Origin: Blumeriella jaapii
Lineage: Eukaryota > Ascomycota > Leotiomycetes > Helotiales > Drepanopezizaceae
Direction of reading: 5' to 3'
DNA length: 64,000 nucleotides
Assembly: GCA_009599575.1 (NCBI GenBank)
Contig: VWND01000066.1
Span: 460,873-524,872 of the forward strand
Shown: in pieces, positions 11,901 to 23,580 of the stretch
Position numbering within the stretch: the stretch's first letter is position 1
Layout of the letters: each line of letters starts with the position of its first letter
The notes under the pieces: model-generated
What the model saw: the letters and a program-made list of their open reading frames with translations, nothing else
The model's database searches: none
Told to the model about the DNA's origin: nothing
Made by a program: the position numbers and the translations under genes

Positions 11901-13185
11901 TAAAATTATTTTGCAAATAAGTTTTAATAATTTCGAGTTTTGAAATCGATATTTTGTATAAAAAAGTGTATTTCAGTTTTTTTTATATATAATAAGTTCG
12001 ATTTTATGGTCGTAGGGCCGGTGAAGGGCTAGCTCGTTATTGGCGGCTTTAAAAAACACGTGCTCGAAATTTTTATATTCCGAGAAAAAAGATTCGAAAA
12101 AAGGTTTATTCGAAGTTAGCTTTGTTAAACTGATTAAAAAGGTCGAAATCGATATTTCGTTCGTTTTAAAACGTTCGAAAAAATTATGAAATTGGGTTTT
12201 AAAAAAAGTATTATACGTAAAATCGTTTAGTATTTTATCGATTTCGTATAAAAAGATTAAAAACATTTCAATTGCTTTTTTTCTGAAAATCAGTTTAAAA
12301 GCGTATGTAATAATCTGGCAGATAAAAATTAGGTAAGCAGTAGATTAAAAAACTCGTTTTCGAATTGGTCGTTTAGAAAATTTAAAAAATAGCTTATTTA
12401 AAATATCGATTATATTAAGCTAAAAGGCTATCGCGGCGAAAGTTTTTTTTCGATTTTTAATATAATTGTTTTTCGTAGAACGAAAAAGCTGTTTTGACGA
12501 AAAAAAAAAAAAAAAATAATAAAAAAAAAATCGGCAGCCTGGAAAAATGGTGTAATTTTTTGTATTATTTTATTAGCGTCGCTATCGAAATTAGCATCGC
12601 GAATGAAATTCGACCTTTTCGCGCTTCGTATAGCGTCGTAGATTTGCTATAATTAATTAAAGTTTTTATTACGTTTTATAACGTCGTTTTGATAGCGAGA
12701 TTAAATTTTTCGGAAGTGTAAATAAAAAACTTTAATACAACGAGCGTAAAAAGCTGTAGGAAAATAAAACTTCGGCTAATAAAATTTGCGTCTATTATAA
12801 TTTAATAAAATTTGATATTCGGCCAACCAAGCTTTTTTTAAAATTATATTATAATTTCCGAGATTAATAATTAAAAAAAAAGTAAACGATTGTATTCGGT
12901 TGTTAATAATAAGATTAAAAAGCGTAAAATATGTAATTAAATAGCTATGAGTTTTATTATACTTTTTTACAAGAAAAAAAGCCGGAAAAAATTAAATTAA
13001 AAGTTTTAAAAAAAAAATTTGATTAGCGCCGAATCGATTAACGCATAACCGTTCGTTTTAAAATCGGCGAGCGCTTTTATTTTATACGAAAAGCTATTTT
13101 TAGTAAATATAACGGAAATTATTAATAAATCGCTATTAAAAAGCTTTCGAACGTTAAAATAACGCATATCGCGCAATACGTTTAA
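8954..13185 (-). pseudogene. B1 pol, RIPed
   Basis: From high to low coordinates on the minus strand: protease (complement of [11 protein letters not shown] near 13031-13090), RT (about 12000-11200), RNase H (about 11160-10880), integrase (about 10400-9480, with TDGQTEI still readable at 9862-9885) and chromodomain (about 9400-9100, with EIEKLIAYRIQ readable). The YLDD box found in B4 reads YLNN here (near 11511), so both catalytic aspartates are lost through G to A change. Many TAA/TAG stops are present. Confidence 0.82.
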
Positions 13186-13189
13186 AAAA

Positions 13190-14689
13190 AAGACTTTGCT
13201 TAAATCTGGGCGTTTTTCCGATTAGCGGAAAAGCTTTTAATTTCCTTGTATGCGTTTTAAAAATCGTTTGGAAAAAGATTTTCGTTTTTATTATTATTAT
13301 TAAAAGGCGAATCTTCGGCCGGTTCGACTTCGTTTATATTTATCAGCCTGAAAAAGCTTTTAAATGAAACCGAAGGTCGGCTCGTAGAAAATCGTATAAA
13401 TTGGTTTTTTTAAATTTTTTAATATAAAATAAAAAACGAGCGTTATTATTAGTCCGATCGAAAAGGAAAAACGCTAAAAGAAACGTTTTGGCGTAGAAAA
13501 AAAGAAAAAACAGTAAGAAATTAAGGAAAAGCTTGTAAAGCATTTAAACGATTTTCGTACGTACGATTTGATTCGTAATACGCTTTGGTTAAAAATCTAC
13601 TATTTTAATAAATGGTAAATTTAATTGAAAAGCGATTCGCGTATAAAATTCGTTTAGCTAATTAATTTTGTTTTTTTTATCGGACGGCGATAAATTAATT
13701 TTTAAAAATCGTTATACGCGCTTATTTCAAATGCAGCTTTTTTCGTAAACGCTTTAGTATTTTGTCGCGAAAAGCGTTTCGAAGCTGTTTGTCAGTTCGT
13801 ATTTAAGCGTTCGTTGCGAAAATAGAAAATCGCAGATAAAATCGTTAAAAATCGTCGTGCGTATTTATTGCAAGCATTTTGAATTCGTTTTCGGCCTTTT
13901 AAACGTCGGAAAAATCGGCCAGAAAATCGGCGACCTTTTTTATTAATTTTTCGGGAAAAGTAAAATCGGAACGGTTTAAAATACGCGGGGTGAAAAACTT
14001 TTTTGCTACGCTTTCGGTTTGATCGAATATATAATTTTTACGAAATCGATCGTTAGCGAAATAATCGTAGTAAAGTTCGAAATTATCGAAAATTTTAATT
14101 TTTTAATAGCGTGTTTTATAATTTTTATTATTATTTAGTTTAAATTCAAGATTCGAAACGCGTTTTATACGAGCTAATCGAAAGTTAGCAAATAAATAAA
14201 AATTATAACGTTTAAAAGGCGCGCTAGGATTTTGGCCGTTAAAAGGAAATTTAAAAAAAGTTCGCGAAAAGCGTAAAGATCGGTTTGCAGCGTTTATTAA
14301 TTAAAATAAAACGTTGCGAAAAAAGGAAAAAGCAGCAGATTCGCGATTGGCAAAAGCACGTTCGATAGATTTTATTAAACGCTTTAATTAAAGGGTTTGT
14401 CGCAGTCGTATAATTTCCAAAAGTTGTCGTTACGCTTTTGCGCTTTTTTTAGTTGATTTTGCAAAAGTTTCAATTAAACGCTTTTAGCGCTAGATTGTAA
14501 AAAAGTGGCAGGCGAAATGGTTGGCGCCCTGCCTTTTCTTTTGTTTTTTTTTCCTCGGAGAAAAGATTGTTTTTCAAAAAAAAAGCTTTTGAAAAAAGCT
14601 GTTTTTTCGCTGATTGAAAAAAAAAAGATTAAAATATAATAGCAGAAGCTGAAAAGCTTTATTAAAAAAAAGATCGTTAAACAAAAGCT
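13190..14689 (-). pseudogene. B1 gag, RIPed
   Basis: Position, spacing to the 5' LTR (about 124 bp) and residual sequence correspond to the 496-codon gag of B4. Stops and altered codons are dense, so little protein remains readable. Confidence 0.7.
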
Positions 14690-14813
14690 ATTTTTCGCGA
14701 AATGCGGAAATAGGCTTTTTTATAATCGGTCGATTATTTTGGTATAATCCGTAAGGAATTCGAAGAAAAAAATAATTTACGCCGTCGCTAACGTAAAAAA
14801 AAATTATTAATAA

Positions 14814-15082
14814 TATAACGATTTAATTAATCGAAAGATTAAGAAATCAGTTAATTGGTCGCCGTGTTTATATAATATAAAAAACGAGCTTTTAGTTTTG
14901 TAATAAAAATATTTATTTAAAATTAACAATTGCAAAAAGCAGAGGTTGTTAAAAAAAGAAAGCTTTATATATATGAATAGTTTCCACAGTTAATAGGAAG
15001 ATCCACCAGAAGACCAGGGAGTTTGCAGCTATACGTAGTTGCTGGGATGACACACGAGGTGGCAAAAGAGTGAATCGTTACA
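14814..15082 (-). repeat. 5' LTR of B1 (full, ~269 bp)
   Basis: The complete family-B LTR in reverse, from TATAACG (14814-14820, mutated TGTGACG complement) to CGTTACA (15076-15082). It is directly followed by the cut LTR of B2; ATAAA at 15083-15087 is the likely target duplication. Confidence 0.85.
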
Positions 15083-15190
15083 ATAAATAGTTTTTATAAT
15101 TAATAAAAAAACCCACCAGAAGATCAGGGAGCTTGCAATTATACGTAGTTGCTGGGGTAATACGAAAAGCCAAAAAAGTGAATCGTTATA
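15083..15190 (-). repeat. Partial 3' LTR of B2
   Basis: It holds the first ~108 bp of the family-B LTR and stops at the position where B1 inserted, only a few bases from the point at which the Copia element interrupts the LTR of B1. Confidence 0.8.
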
Positions 15191-18100
15191 TTATTCCTCC
15201 GTCCGAAAAAAGCGCGCTTTCGAGCTTTTATTTATTAATACGTTATTATTTAAATAATCGTACGAATTCAAATCTTCGGAATACGCTTTTAGCCAGTTTA
15301 TAAGTTTTGTAAAAAAACCGGAAAGCTTTTTATGCGCCAAATAAAAGTCGCGCATTTTCAAAAAAGCGTATATAAAATCAGACGCGAAATACCACGTGAA
15401 ATTTTCATTTAAGCCTATTTAAAAAGTTTTGTACTAAAAGATTTTTCGCTGCATTCGACAAGCGATTAATTTTTCGATTTCGTATTTAAGCTTATTAATT
15501 ATATTAATAAATTTAAAGATTAGGTTAATCTAATTTAAAAACGCGTCGTTAATTGTTTTACGCAATCGATTAGCGTGAAAAACTAAATGTACGTTTATAA
15601 TATTAAAAAGGTTTAGCTTAAAAGCGTTATCGAAAATTTTGGCTATAATTTTAAAAAGGCCGTTTATAAAATTATCGAGCTTGCGAAAAGGCCGGAAGAT
15701 CGGAAATAAACGTATATCGAGCCAAACGTAATCGCTAACGTTAAAATCGATCGCGCGGCGAAACTTATTTATATTTTTTTTTATTTTATCGTAAACTTAT
15801 TAAAAATGCGATTTGGCGAGGTTTTAAGCGTCGTAATAGCGGCGAGCGTACGCACGAGCTTCGTTTGCGTTTAGCTTATATAAAAGGTTGGAAAAAAAAA
15901 AGTATCGAGCTTTTAATTTCAATTAATATAAAAAATATAATCGTATATAATTTTAAAAAATAAAAAGCTATTTAGACTTTCGTAAAAAAGGACTATTTGG
16001 GCGAAATCTATTATTAAAAGAAATTCGTTCCAATCGTTTTAGTAAAAATTTACGAAAAGTCGAAAGCGTTTTTGCAAATATTAATTGTAAATTTCGGTTT
16101 GACCGTCGGTTTCAAAATAAGCGGCTGTCGAAAGCTTTAATTGCGTATCGAATATTTTGTTTAATTCAAATCAAAAAGTAAATTAATATTAAAGGCCACG
16201 ATCGTTAATAATACTTTTCGAAAAGCCAAAATATTTGTATACGTGGAATATATATAATTTAGCGAAGCTTCGAACGTCGATATTTTTATAGCAAAAAATC
16301 GAAATAGCCTGCTTAAAAAAGCGATTTATTATTACGAATACGTTATCGTAATTATATTTATTTTTATTAAAATTGCAAAAGTTTATTATAACGTGCTTTT
16401 AAAAATGGTCAGAAACAAAAAAAAGCTGAAAAAAGCCGGGGCGCTTATTTTTTAAAACAAAACTTTTTCGATAAGCGTAGCAATTGCGATAGTATTATTT
16501 TACGAAAACTATTATATTTCGCTAATAATATTAATTCGAAAGCAATTACGTAATTTTGCGAACGCTAAAATAAACGATAAAAATCTGGTCGTATATTTTT
16601 CGTATAAAAGCCAAACGAAAATAATCGACGTCTGGTATTATTAAACGACCGTAATATAGCAGCAGATCGCGTTTAAATATATACGAAATATTATTATCGT
16701 CGTTTTTTTTCGTAACGTTTCGTACAGCTTTTTTTCGAAAAGCTATTAAGCTGCTAGCTGTGCGATTAGCGTGAAAAAGCTGGTTAATAATACGAAATGC
16801 GAAAAAAAAATCAGTTATTTTAACGATAAAAATAGCTGTTTCGAAAGCCGTAAAAAGTCGAAGTTTTTTAATTAAAAAGCGGTGATTAATCTGATCGGTT
16901 CGAAAAAAAGTTTGCAAGCGCTAAATGCGTTTAAAAAAATTTTAGCGGTCGAATTCGCTCGTACGACGTATTAATACGTCAGCCAAAAGGTTGTGTTTAT
17001 TTGATTTATACGTAATAAGAAAATTATAGTCGGCGAGAAGCTCGGCCCAGTATGCTTAGCGAGCGTTTAAAAGTTTGGAAATTATAAAATATTTTAAAAC
17101 TTTGTAATTAATAATTATTTTGATTTAATAAATTAAATTAGCCAGTTTAATACGAAAGTTGCCTAGAAATCTTACGATTACAAGCATTTTTTTATCGTAT
17201 ACGACGTAATTTAGCTTTGCGAAAGTTATAGTTTTGCTGAAATAAGCGATTAAAAGCCAGTCGTTATTATAAAATTGCGAAAGCACAAAAGCTATTACGC
17301 CGTCGGAAGCGTTAGTTTCTAATATATAAAAAAGATTTTGCTTATAATATTATAAAACTGGTGCAATAATAAAAGCTAGTATAAAAAGGTCGAAACTTTT
17401 TTAATATTTAAAAATAAAATTATAAAAAACGTTAGTTTTAATTAAATAAACTAAAAGCTTTGCAATTATACCGTAGTTTCGAATAAAACGTCGGTAAAAG
17501 TTACAAAAACCAAAAAAGTTTTGTACACTTTTTACAATAATAAAAAGCTTTTAATAAGCGACCATAAAGACTTTTTCTAAATTTATTTTTAAATTTTTAA
17601 TAAAAATAATAAAACCTAGATAACGAATCCGAATAACGTTAAATTTAAACTTTCGAATATCGGCTTGTAATCCAGCGTCAGCGAGCTTTTAAAGCATTTT
17701 GCGAACGTATATAACGTGTTTTAAAAAGTCGGACGAATAAATAAAAATGTTATTTAAATATGCAATATAAAAATCGTTTAAATAATCGAAAAAAACGTCG
17801 TTTATATAGCGTTGATAAATTACGAATTTATTAATAAAACTAAAAAGTAGCATTTTATATTTATAAGCGCCGTAACGCGTACGAAACGTCGTCAGTTTTT
17901 TATTAGCGGGATTTATTCGAATTTTATAAAAAGCTTAACGAATATTAAGCTTCGTAAAAATTCGTATTTCCGAGAAACGAACAAAAGTTTTATCGATAAA
18001 AAAAAAAAAAATAGCGATTTTTACGAATAACGTTATTAAAAGCTCGATAATCGATATAAAAACGTAATAAACCGTCGGGTTTTTTGGCGAAAAGCATTAA

Positions 18101-19434
18101 AGCAGCGAAAAAAGCGATAAAAGATTCGATAAAATTTTTATTAAAATTATTTTGCAAATAAATTTTAATAATCTCGAGCTTTAAAATCGATATTTTGTAT
18201 AAAAAAGTATATTTCAGCTTTTTTTTATTTATAATAAATTCGATTTTATAATCGTAGGGCCGGTAAAAAGCTAGTTCGTTATTAGCGGCTTTAGAAAACA
18301 CGTATTCGAGATTTTTATATTTCGGAGAAAAAAATTCGAAAGAAAGTTTATTCGAAATTAATTTTGCTAAGCTGATTAAAAAAATCGAAATCGATATTTC
18401 GTTGGTTTTAAAACGTTCGAAAAAATTATAAAATAAGATTTTAAAAAAAATATTATACGTAAAATCGTTTAGTATTTTATCGATTTCGTACAAAAAAATT
18501 AAAAACATTTCAATTGCTTTTTTTTTGGAAATCAGCTTAAAAACGTATATAATAATCTGGCAGATAGAAATTAAATAAGCAGTAGATTAAAAAACTCGTT
18601 TTCGAACTGGTCGTTTAAAAGGTTTAAAAAATGGCTTGTTTAAATTATCGATTATATTAAACTAAAAGGCTATCGCGGCGAAAGCTTTTTTTCGGTCTTT
18701 AGTATAACTGTTTTTCGTAAAACGAAAAAGCTGTTTTGACGAAAGGAAAAAAAAAGAAAAAGAAATAATAAAAAAGAAATCGTCAGCTTAGAAAAGTGAT
18801 AATATAATTTTTTGTATTATTCCACTGGCGTCGCCATCGAAATTGGCATCGCGAATAAAATTCGACCTTTTCGCGCTCCGCACAGCGTCGTAAATCTGCT
18901 ATAATTGGTCAAGATTTTTATCACGTTTTACAGCGTCGTTTTAATAGCGAAATTGAATTTTTCGGAAATACAAATAAAAGACTTTAATACAACGAGCGTA
19001 AAAAGCTATAAAAAAATAAAACTTCGGCTAATAAAGCTTGCGTTTATTATAATCTAGTAGTATTTAATATTCGGCCAACCAAGCTTTTTTTAAAATTATA
19101 TTATAATTTCCGAAATTAATAATTAAAAAAAAAATAAACGATTGTATTCGATTATTAATAATAAAATTAAAAAGCGTAAAATATATAATTAAATGGCCAC
19201 GAGCTTTATTATATTTTTTTACAAAAAAAAAAACCGAAAAAAATTAAATCAAAGGTTTTTAAAAAAAAAAAAAAATTTAATTAGCGCCGAATCGATTAAC
19301 GCATAACCGTTCGCTTTAAAATCGGCGAACGCTTTTATTTTATACGAAAAGCTATTTTTGATAAATATAACAGAAATTATTAATAAATCGCTATTAAAAA
19401 GCTTTCGAACGTTAAAATAACGTATATCGCGCAA
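15191..19434 (-). pseudogene. B2 pol, RIPed
   Basis: Minus-strand remnants in order: pol start (19434, MRDIRYFNVRKLF, matching the B4 pol start), protease (about 19340-19280), RT (about 18230-17400; YLDD now YLNN near 17750), RNase H (about 17350-17050), integrase (about 16640-15720, with TDGQTE at 16104-16127) and chromodomain (about 15600-15440). A 172-codon open stretch at 18508-17990 covers the pre-RT and early RT region. Frameshifts in A/T runs and RIP stops inactivate it. Confidence 0.82.
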
Positions 19435-19439
19435 TACGC

Positions 19440-20943
19440 TTAAAAAAAAGGCTTTGCTTAGACCTAGGCGTTTTTCCGACTGGCGGAAAAGCTTTTAACT
19501 TTTTCGTATGCGTTTTAAAAATCGTTTGAAAAAAGGTTTTCGTTTTTATTATTATTATTAAAAAGCGAATCTTCGGCCGGCTCGATCTCGTTTACATTTA
19601 CCAGCTTAAAAGGGCTTTTGGATAAAACCGAGGATCGGCCCGTAAAAAATCGTACAAATTAATCTTTTTGAACTTTCTGATATAAAATAAAAAACAAGCG
19701 TTGTCGTTGGTCCGATCGAAAAGAAAAAACGCCAGAAAAAGCGTTTTGGCGTAAAAAAAAAAAACAAAAGGCTAAAGAAAAGCCTGTGAAGCATTTGAAC
19801 GATTTTCGTACGTACGATTTGATTCGTAATACGCTTTGGTTAAAAACTTATTATTTTAATAAATAATAGATTTAGTTAAAAAGCGATTCGCGTATAAAAT
19901 TCGTTTAGCCAATTGATTTTATTTTTTTTAACGGACGGCGGTAAGCTAATTTTTAAAAATCGTTATACGCGCCTATTACAAATGCAGCTTTTTTCGTAAA
20001 CGCTTTAATATCTTATTATAAAAAGCGTTCCGAAATTGTTTGTTAATTCGTATTTTAGCGTTCGGTGCGAAAATAAAAAATCGCAGGTAAAATCGCTAAA
20101 AATCGTCGTGCGTATTTATTACAAGCATTTTAAATTCGTTTTCGGCCTTTTAAACGTCGGAAAGATCGGCCAGAAAATCGGCGACCTTTTTTATTAATTT
20201 TTCGAAAAATATAAAATCGAAGCGGTTTAAAATACGCGGGATCAGAAACTTTTTTGCTACGCTTTCGGTTTAATCGAATATATAATTTTTGCGAAATCGA
20301 TCGCTAGCGAAATAATCGTAATAAAGTTCGAAATTGTCGAAAACTTTAATTTTTTAATAGCATGCTTTGTAATTTTTACTATTATTTAATTTAAATTCAA
20401 AATTCGGAACGCGTTTTATACGAGCTAGTCGAAAGTTAATAAATAAATAAAAACTATAGCGTTTAAAAAGCGCGCTAAAATTTTGGCCGTAATAAAAAAA
20501 TTCAAAAAGAATTCGCGAAAAGCGTAAAAATTGATTTGCAGCGTCTGTTAAATAAAATAAAACGTTGCGAAAAAAAAAAAAAGCAAATTCGCGACTAATA
20601 AAAGCACGTTCGATAAATTCTACTAAACGCTCTGATTAAAAAGTTTGTCGCAGTCGTATAATCTTTAAAAGTTGTCGTTTACGCTTTTGCGCTTTTTTTA
20701 ATTGATTTTGCAAAAGTTTCAACTAAACGCTTTCAGCGCTAGGCTGCAAAAAAAAAATGGCAAGCGAAATAATTAGCGCTTTGCCTTTTCTTTTGTTTTT
20801 CTTTTTTCGGAAGAAAAACTGTTTTTTAAAAAAAAAAGCTTTAAAAGAAAGCTGCTTTTTCGCTGATTAAAAAAAAAGAGATTAAGATGTAATAATAAAA
20901 GCTGAAAAGTTCTGCTGAAAAAAAAATCGTTGAACAAAAGCTA
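19440..20943 (-). pseudogene. B2 gag, RIPed
   Basis: It corresponds in position and length to B4 gag. Only short fragments of the Pro/Ser-rich C-terminal part remain readable (about 19600-19800). Confidence 0.7.
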
Positions 20944-21066
20944 TTTTCGCGAAATACGGAAATAAGCTTTTTTACGACCGGTCGATTATTTTAATATAAT
21001 CCGTAAGAAATTCGAAAAAAAAAATAATTTACGCCGTCGCCAGCGTAAAAAAAAAGTTGTTAATAA

Positions 21067-21333
21067 TATAACGATTTAATTAATCGAAAGGCTGAAAAAT
21101 CAGTCAATTGGTCGCCGAGTTTATATAGTATAAAAAAACGAGCCTTTGATTTTGTAACAAAAATATTCATTTAGAATCAACAATTGCAAAAAGCAGAGGT
21201 TGCTAAAAAAAAAAGCCTTATATATATAAATAGTTTTCATAATTGATAAAAAGACCCACCAGGAGACCAGGGAGCTTGCAACTACACGTAGTTGCTGGGG
21301 TGACACGAGGGGCCAAAAGAGTGAGTCGTCACA
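21067..21333 (-). repeat. 5' LTR of B2 (full, 267 bp)
   Basis: A complete family-B LTR in reverse. Its right third (about 21240-21333) is barely mutated, while the left part is RIPed. Confidence 0.85.
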
Positions 21334-21445
21334 AATACTTTTCTCGAGGGCTCCACCCCTTCTTTTGTACTTATATACGCCTTCTACTAGAAATATAAAA
21401 GGTAGAGATTAGTCTGACTATCAACCCAATCTTATCTGAGCTTTA

Positions 21446-21634
21446 TTGTCTGAACTAGTGTTTCCCTGCCTTTCAATCCTTATATTCTGCAGTCGCTGCC
21501 AAAAGGAAGGGTACCGCATGGCCAATTGTCCAGAAGTCGAATATTATAAATGCAACAGAAAAGGACATATAGTCCTAAACTGCCCCGAAGCTAACAAATT
21601 TAAGAATTCGGAAAAAGCTTTCGCTCGATTTTAA
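21446..21634 (+). pseudogene. Element C gag C-terminus with two zinc knuckles
   Basis: The 62-codon frame contains [14 protein letters not shown] and [14 protein letters not shown]. These are two adjacent CX2CX4HX4C knuckles in which the His of the first and the first Cys of the second have become Tyr, both expected from C to T or G to A change. Nucleocapsid knuckles bind element RNA. The N-terminal capsid part is missing from this copy. Confidence 0.65.
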
Positions 21635-21639
21635 TTTCG

Positions 21640-23560
21640 TTATTGCCAATAAGATCGAGCGAAAAAAAAAGGCAAAAAATAATAATTTCAATCGAAATTA
21701 AAAAAGTTAAAAGCGAAATTCGTACGAAACGAACTTTTATCGATTGCGGCGCGGAAAAAAACTGCGTAATCCAAAAATTATCAATTGAATATAAATGAAA
21801 ACTAATTTAAAAACGTATTGATTTATTTACGGTTAAGAAAAAAAAAGTAATTATTTACGGCACGCATACGCAATTTATTTGCGCCACTGATAGTTATAAA
21901 ATAACTAAAAAAATACAAAGCGATTTCGTGGCTTGCGATATAAATATTTCAGAAGTTTTATTTATTTTAAGGTTTTTTTAATTGCGAAATATCGATTTCG
22001 TTATAAGCTTTCGAGCTAAATCGTGGCGATATTTAATCGAACGCTTATAATTTAATTTCGTTATAATTAAACGTTTTAAAAAGGAATTTAAAAAAAAGCA
22101 AGCGTTTTGTATCGTTTTGAAAAAAGCTATTGAAAAACAATATTAATTACTTTTTAAATACGACGATTACGCCGACGTGTTTAACGATATCGCCGCGGTT
22201 ATTTTAGCTTTTTATTATTTTATAAAACATCGAATAAATTTCGCGAAAGAAAAGAATTTCTTTTAAAAATTAGTTTATTTTTTGTCGAAATTTGAATTTA
22301 TCGAATTGCGCGAATATTTCGATTCGAATTTAAAAAAAGGCTGAATAAAAAGATTTATTAGCTTTACCGGCGCATCGGTAATATTTATATCGAAAAAAAA
22401 CGAAAGTTTACGATTATGCGTCGATTATAAGAGTTTAAACGCAGTTACGGTTAAAAATCGAAATTTTTTATTTTTTATAAACGAAACTTTGAATCGTTTG
22501 AAAAAAGCTAAAATATTTATTAAGCTAGATTTTATTTGGGCGTATTACCGCTTTCGAATAAAAAAAAAAGATAAATGAAAAATTGCGTTTCGTATTCGTT
22601 ACGAATATTTTAAATATTGCGTATTATTTTTCGGCCTTTCGAACGTATTAGCAATTTTCCAAGCGTATATTAATCAAGCTTTAGCCGGTTTAATAAATGT
22701 TACGTATATAATTTATTTCGACGATATTTTAAAATTTTTCGAAAACTCCGACGATTATATAAACGCGGTAAAAAAGGTTTTCGAAAGACTTCGTATTAAT
22801 AAACTTTACGAAAATCTGAAAAAATATGCTTTCGATACGAATACGATTGAGTTTCTAAGCTTCGTCGTTATTTCTACGGAAATTAAAATAAATTTAAAAA
22901 AAATAAATAATATTCGGAAATAGCTTTTTTTTATTACGTAGCGAAATATTTAAATGTTTTTAAGTTTTATTAATTTTTACAAACGTTTTATTAAGAATTA
23001 CGCTAAATTTTGCCGATTTATTACAGATTTTTTAAAAAGAATACAACGAAAAAAAATGTCGGGCTTTTTTCGTTTTTTATTCGAAGCGAAAATCGCTTTT
23101 TTATTTTTAAAAAAAAAGTTTTGCTAAGCACCGATTCTACGCTATTTCGATTTTCGATTAAAAATTCAAATCGAAACAAACGCTTCGAAATTCGTTATAA
23201 GCGGAATATTATTTTAATTATTCGGAAAGGATACGAAGATACGTTGGCATTTTATCGCGTATTATTCGAAAAAGCTTTTTTTTATAAAATAAAAATACGA
23301 AGTTTACGACGTTAAGCTAATAGCTATAATTTACGCTTTTAAATAATAGAGCTAATATTTACGTAGCGCTTTTAACGTTATTATTATGCGTATAAATTAT
23401 TATAATTTAAAATACTTTTTTACGAAAAAACGTTTAAACGGACGTTAAGCGAAATAGGCCGACGAACTAGTTAAATACGATTTTGCAATCGAATATAAAA
23501 CAGAAGTTTTTAATCCGGCGGATGGTTTTTTCCGCCGGCCAGATTTAAAAAAAAATTTAG
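21640..23560 (+). pseudogene. Element C protease, RT and RNase H, RIPed
   Basis: Protease-like FIDCGAE is near 21735-21760. RT spans about 22340-22930, with ISKKNESLRLCVDYKSLN, FGLSN and the catalytic box YFDDIL (about 22714-22731, both Asp retained). RNase H begins at STDST near 23140, and the linker NPADGFFRRPD closes it. Stops interrupt the frame in several places. It is only distantly similar to elements A and B, so it is a third Gypsy family. Confidence 0.7.
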
Positions 23561-23580
23561 AAAAAGATAACGAGCAGTTG

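Larger units (their letters stand above)
8841..15082 (-). mobile_element. B1: family-B chromovirus, heavily RIPed, minus strand
   Basis: The whole segment aligns by eye, in reverse, with the un-RIPed element B4 (38178-44591): partial 3' LTR, chromodomain, integrase, RNase H, RT, protease, gag, full 5' LTR. The 3' LTR is cut after 113 bp because the Copia element inserted there. Nearly all CpA/TpG sites have become TpA while CpG survives, and every domain has stop codons. It sits in the 3' LTR of B2. Confidence 0.88.
15083..21333 (-). mobile_element. B2: family-B chromovirus, heavily RIPed, minus strand
   Basis: Same layout as B1: interrupted 3' LTR (15083-15190), pol, gag and full 5' LTR (21067-21333). 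B1 is inserted in its 3' LTR. The right flank AATAC (21334-21338) is the likely target duplication in element C. RIP has destroyed all reading frames. Confidence 0.88.
21334..23580 (+). mobile_element. Element C: Ty3/Gypsy fragment, no integrase or 3' LTR
   Basis: It starts at the B2 insertion point with an un-RIPed, promoter-like stretch (TATA-like CTTATATACG near 21370). Gag zinc knuckles, protease, RT and RNase H follow on the plus strand. The sequence stops after the RNase H C-terminal NPADGFFRRPD (about 23512-23545), at the junction with satellite unit 1. Integrase and 3' LTR are absent and do not reappear to the right within the window, so this looks like a terminal truncation rather than an insertion. 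Confidence 0.75.
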
